Below are positions 61,683 through 64,000 of a stretch of 64,000 nt of DNA, piece after piece. The notes under the pieces are model-generated. The model saw only the letters and a list, made by a program, of their open reading frames with translations. It did no database searches and was not told the DNA's origin. Numbering within the stretch: the first letter of the stretch is position 1; each line of letters starts with the position of its first letter. A program made the position numbers and the translations under genes. This DNA is from Elysia crispata. Its lineage: Eukaryota > Mollusca > Gastropoda > Plakobranchidae. The stretch covers positions 1-64,000 of the forward strand of contig JAWDGP010000086.1 of NCBI GenBank assembly GCA_033675545.1, read 5' to 3'.

Positions 61683-64000
61683 TTGATTGATTGATTGATT
61701 GTTTATTTGTTGCGTTTCTCACCCTTCACAAACATAAAATAAAATTAAACAATTTAGATTAACATTTTACATTTTTACATCTCAATATCATTAACATAGA
61801 ACATACACAATTTGCTCTTCTCAAAAACTCTCAGAATTCATCTCCACAAAGTGATCTCTAAGTTTAATGGAATGATACAAATATTTTGCGACGTGGAATT
61901 GGTAATTTTCGTTTGACTTAAGAAGGTTTGAATTGAACGTGCATCTGTTTTTCAGAAATTTTTCAGGTAGGTATGTCAAGCACAAATTCTCGTATACCTT
62001 GCAAACTACCTTGTATATATGGTGTTCATCTTCAATATCCTTTTTACATAGAGGGCATAAATGTATATTTATATTGTTGGAATACTTGTATTTATGACAC
62101 AGTATATTCGATACACCTAGCCTGAATCTTATTAGTGTTGTTTGTTGCGAGAAAGGTAGGGTTCTATGTAAAAGGAATGAATTTAGGTAGATCATAGATT
62201 TAAATGATGAGTAGAAATGTAGGTGAGGATATGAGGTTAATTTTCCATACCAACTTTGCATAATACATCACACAGTCTTTCTTTAAGTGAATTACAAAAT
62301 GCTTTTTAATTTCCAACACTCTGAAATAGCCATACACATCCAAAACCATTTGAATACCGAAAATATTTCAAATCAGTTATCCACGAATTAACATTCTTTT
62401 CACTCATTCTTCTTATCATCTCATATGCATGTTTGGGAATTCTTGTCTCATGCATTTTCAGCAATTTCAGTCAATATTTTACACAACGTATTTTGTGGTT
62501 AATATACAATGGGTATCTTGCTGTTTCACCATAAAGTAGAGTATTTGAAGAGTGGATTGACAACTTTAAGAATTGCTTCAGCGTTGTTGTATGTACTTGT
62601 TCAATAGGTAAGTGTTCCTGCAAGCCCCATAATTCACTCCCGTAAGCATGTATAGGTTCTACCTTAGAGTCGAAAAGTTTAAAGAAAAGTTTAAGTTATT
62701 GCATGCTAATATTTTCAGTAATTTTATAATACAGAAACTTGCTTTCTTGGCTTTAGTGACTAGGTCTGTAACGCAATTTGTGAGGCTCATTCGTGTTGAG
62801 AAATCAATACCAAGGTATTTGTATGAATTTACAATCTCTAATTTTGTATTTCCATAAGTCCAGTTTTCATGCTAGCTTAGGTAACCACCCTTTCTGAAAA
62901 TCACGATTTTACTTTTATCTTTATTAACATGCAAGCCTAGTCTCCTTGATTGGCTATACAAAACATTTAGCTTATTCTGGAAACCTGTAACAGAATCTGA
63001 GACCAGTATTACATCGTCAGCAAAAAGCAAATGGTGTATATCATGTTAGGTAACAATTGGATACCATGTCTTGTTTTTGTATTTATGTTACGACTTAACT
63101 CTGAGATGAAAATACTGAACAGCAACGGGCTTAAGAGGCATCCCTGTTTTAAACCTACTGGACAATCAAAGAAATCAGTTATTTCGTAATTATTTCTCAC
63201 AGCTGATGATACGTTACTATATATGCCTCTTATGGCCGCAAATATTTTTCCCGAGACTCCCTAACGTTTAAGACTGTTGAGAAGTGCATCTCTGTTAATG
63301 GAGTCGAAACATTTTTATAGTCAATCAATGCCACGTACAGTTTTCTGTTTCGAGAGAATTGCTTTAAGATCATGGCATAAAGAGTAAATATATGGTCTAC
63401 AGTGGAATACTTTTTTCTGAATGCCGCCTGTTCTTCTGGTATTATTTCGAGGGAAGTGGCGAGTTTTGTCAGTCTTTGATTTAAAATATGTGTATAGATC
63501 TTAGAGACTAATGATGTTAAAGAGATTGGTCTGTAATTATTGCAATCGTCTACATCTCCCTTCTTATGAATGGGTACAATAATGCTTTTACTTCAGTCGG
63601 AAGGGAATATTCCATTGTCAAATATGTATTGGAAAACATGTTTTAAGAATGGGACGATTATGTCTATGCCACTTTTAAGCATCTCGTTTTGAATTGAGTC
63701 ATAACCAGCTGATTTGTTTGTTTTAACCGAAATAATGGCTTGTCTTATTTCTTGTTCAGAAATATCCCTGTTTACATGTACTGTATCTGGTCCTACATTT
63801 ATATTCAAAGGGGTTATGTTTTCTGAGCATATTGGTGCGGGTGTTGTGTTTTGCTGGAAGAGACGTATGAAGAAAGTATGCCACTCATGTACTGGTATAT
63901 TATTGCTTGAAGTCGGTGTTTGCAGGACAGAATTTATTTCACGCCAGAATACAGAGGAGTTCTTGATATTGGAGCATAGTGATAAGATTTTTGAATTTGA
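61683..64000 (-). mobile_element. LINE (non-LTR retrotransposon), cut by the window edge
   Basis: Minus strand, 5' end beyond 64000. In order: DISEQEIRQAIISVKTNKSA near 63700, NNYRPISLTSLVSK near 63520, VGLKQGCLLSPLLFSIFISE near 63130, FADDVILVS near 63010 (reverse transcriptase catalytic box), then the C-terminal ORF (61821-62261) with CPLCKKDIEDEHHIYKVVC, a Cys/His knuckle typical of LINE ends. The 3' end carries a TTGA/CAAT simple repeat (61681-61702). Several stops and frame breaks make it inactive as read. Confidence 0.85.

Overview
The window is eukaryotic genomic DNA from an animal. It has short coding exons with GT-AG junctions and matching intron phases, long AT-rich introns, abundant CT/GA, TA, ATT and GATA microsatellites, tRNA-like SINEs, LINE and Ty3/Gypsy remnants, and extracellular metazoan domains (VWA, TSP1, ShKT, VWC, Ig-like, transmembrane segments). 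The style of the Ig-type receptor exons makes me favour a mollusc, probably a gastropod. That is a judgement from memory of similar proteins, not a search result.

Layout. (1) 1-2.8 kb: a ~1.2 kb segment repeated three times. (2) 3.0-14.9 kb, plus strand: an eight-exon gene for a small secreted protein, signal peptide - VWA - TSP1 - TSP1, with tandem repeats in most introns. (3) 17.6-23.2 kb: a ~105 bp satellite of about 53 copies. (4) 23.3-33.6 kb, minus strand: a chain of exons. At the 5' side (29.0-33.6 kb) they encode three VWA units, ShKT and VWC modules and a Ser/Thr/Pro linker. At the 3' side (23.3-28.5 kb) they encode Ig-like domains, a transmembrane segment and a cytoplasmic tail with YQTL and NPLY motifs. 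Phases allow these to be one gene, but two adjacent genes are not excluded. (5) 34-42 kb: microsatellites, an orphan exon, a Ty3/Gypsy integrase remnant, a 60 bp satellite and a LINE remnant. (6) 43.2-45.4 kb, plus strand: a Pro/Thr-rich exon, a linker exon and an exon resembling the C-terminal strands of a discoidin/fucolectin-like domain. (7) 48.2-61.5 kb, plus strand: a receptor-like gene family with a recurring two-exon ectodomain module, several micro-exons, a transmembrane exon and an acidic tail, plus a deleted paralogous copy at 51.8-52.1 kb. (8) 61.7-64.0 kb: a LINE on the minus strand running off the window.

Most exons keep good splice sites and compatible phases, but about ten in-frame stops and several single-base frame changes interrupt otherwise recognisable domains. 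Either part of the locus is decaying or the assembly carries uncorrected errors; sequence alone cannot decide. The most unusual feature is that many intronic tandem arrays begin or end exactly at an exon-intron junction, so that real 5' or 3' splice sites have been copied many times into the neighbouring intron. All the genes look like secreted or cell-surface recognition or adhesion molecules, so the locus may be a cluster of such receptors; their ligands are unknown.
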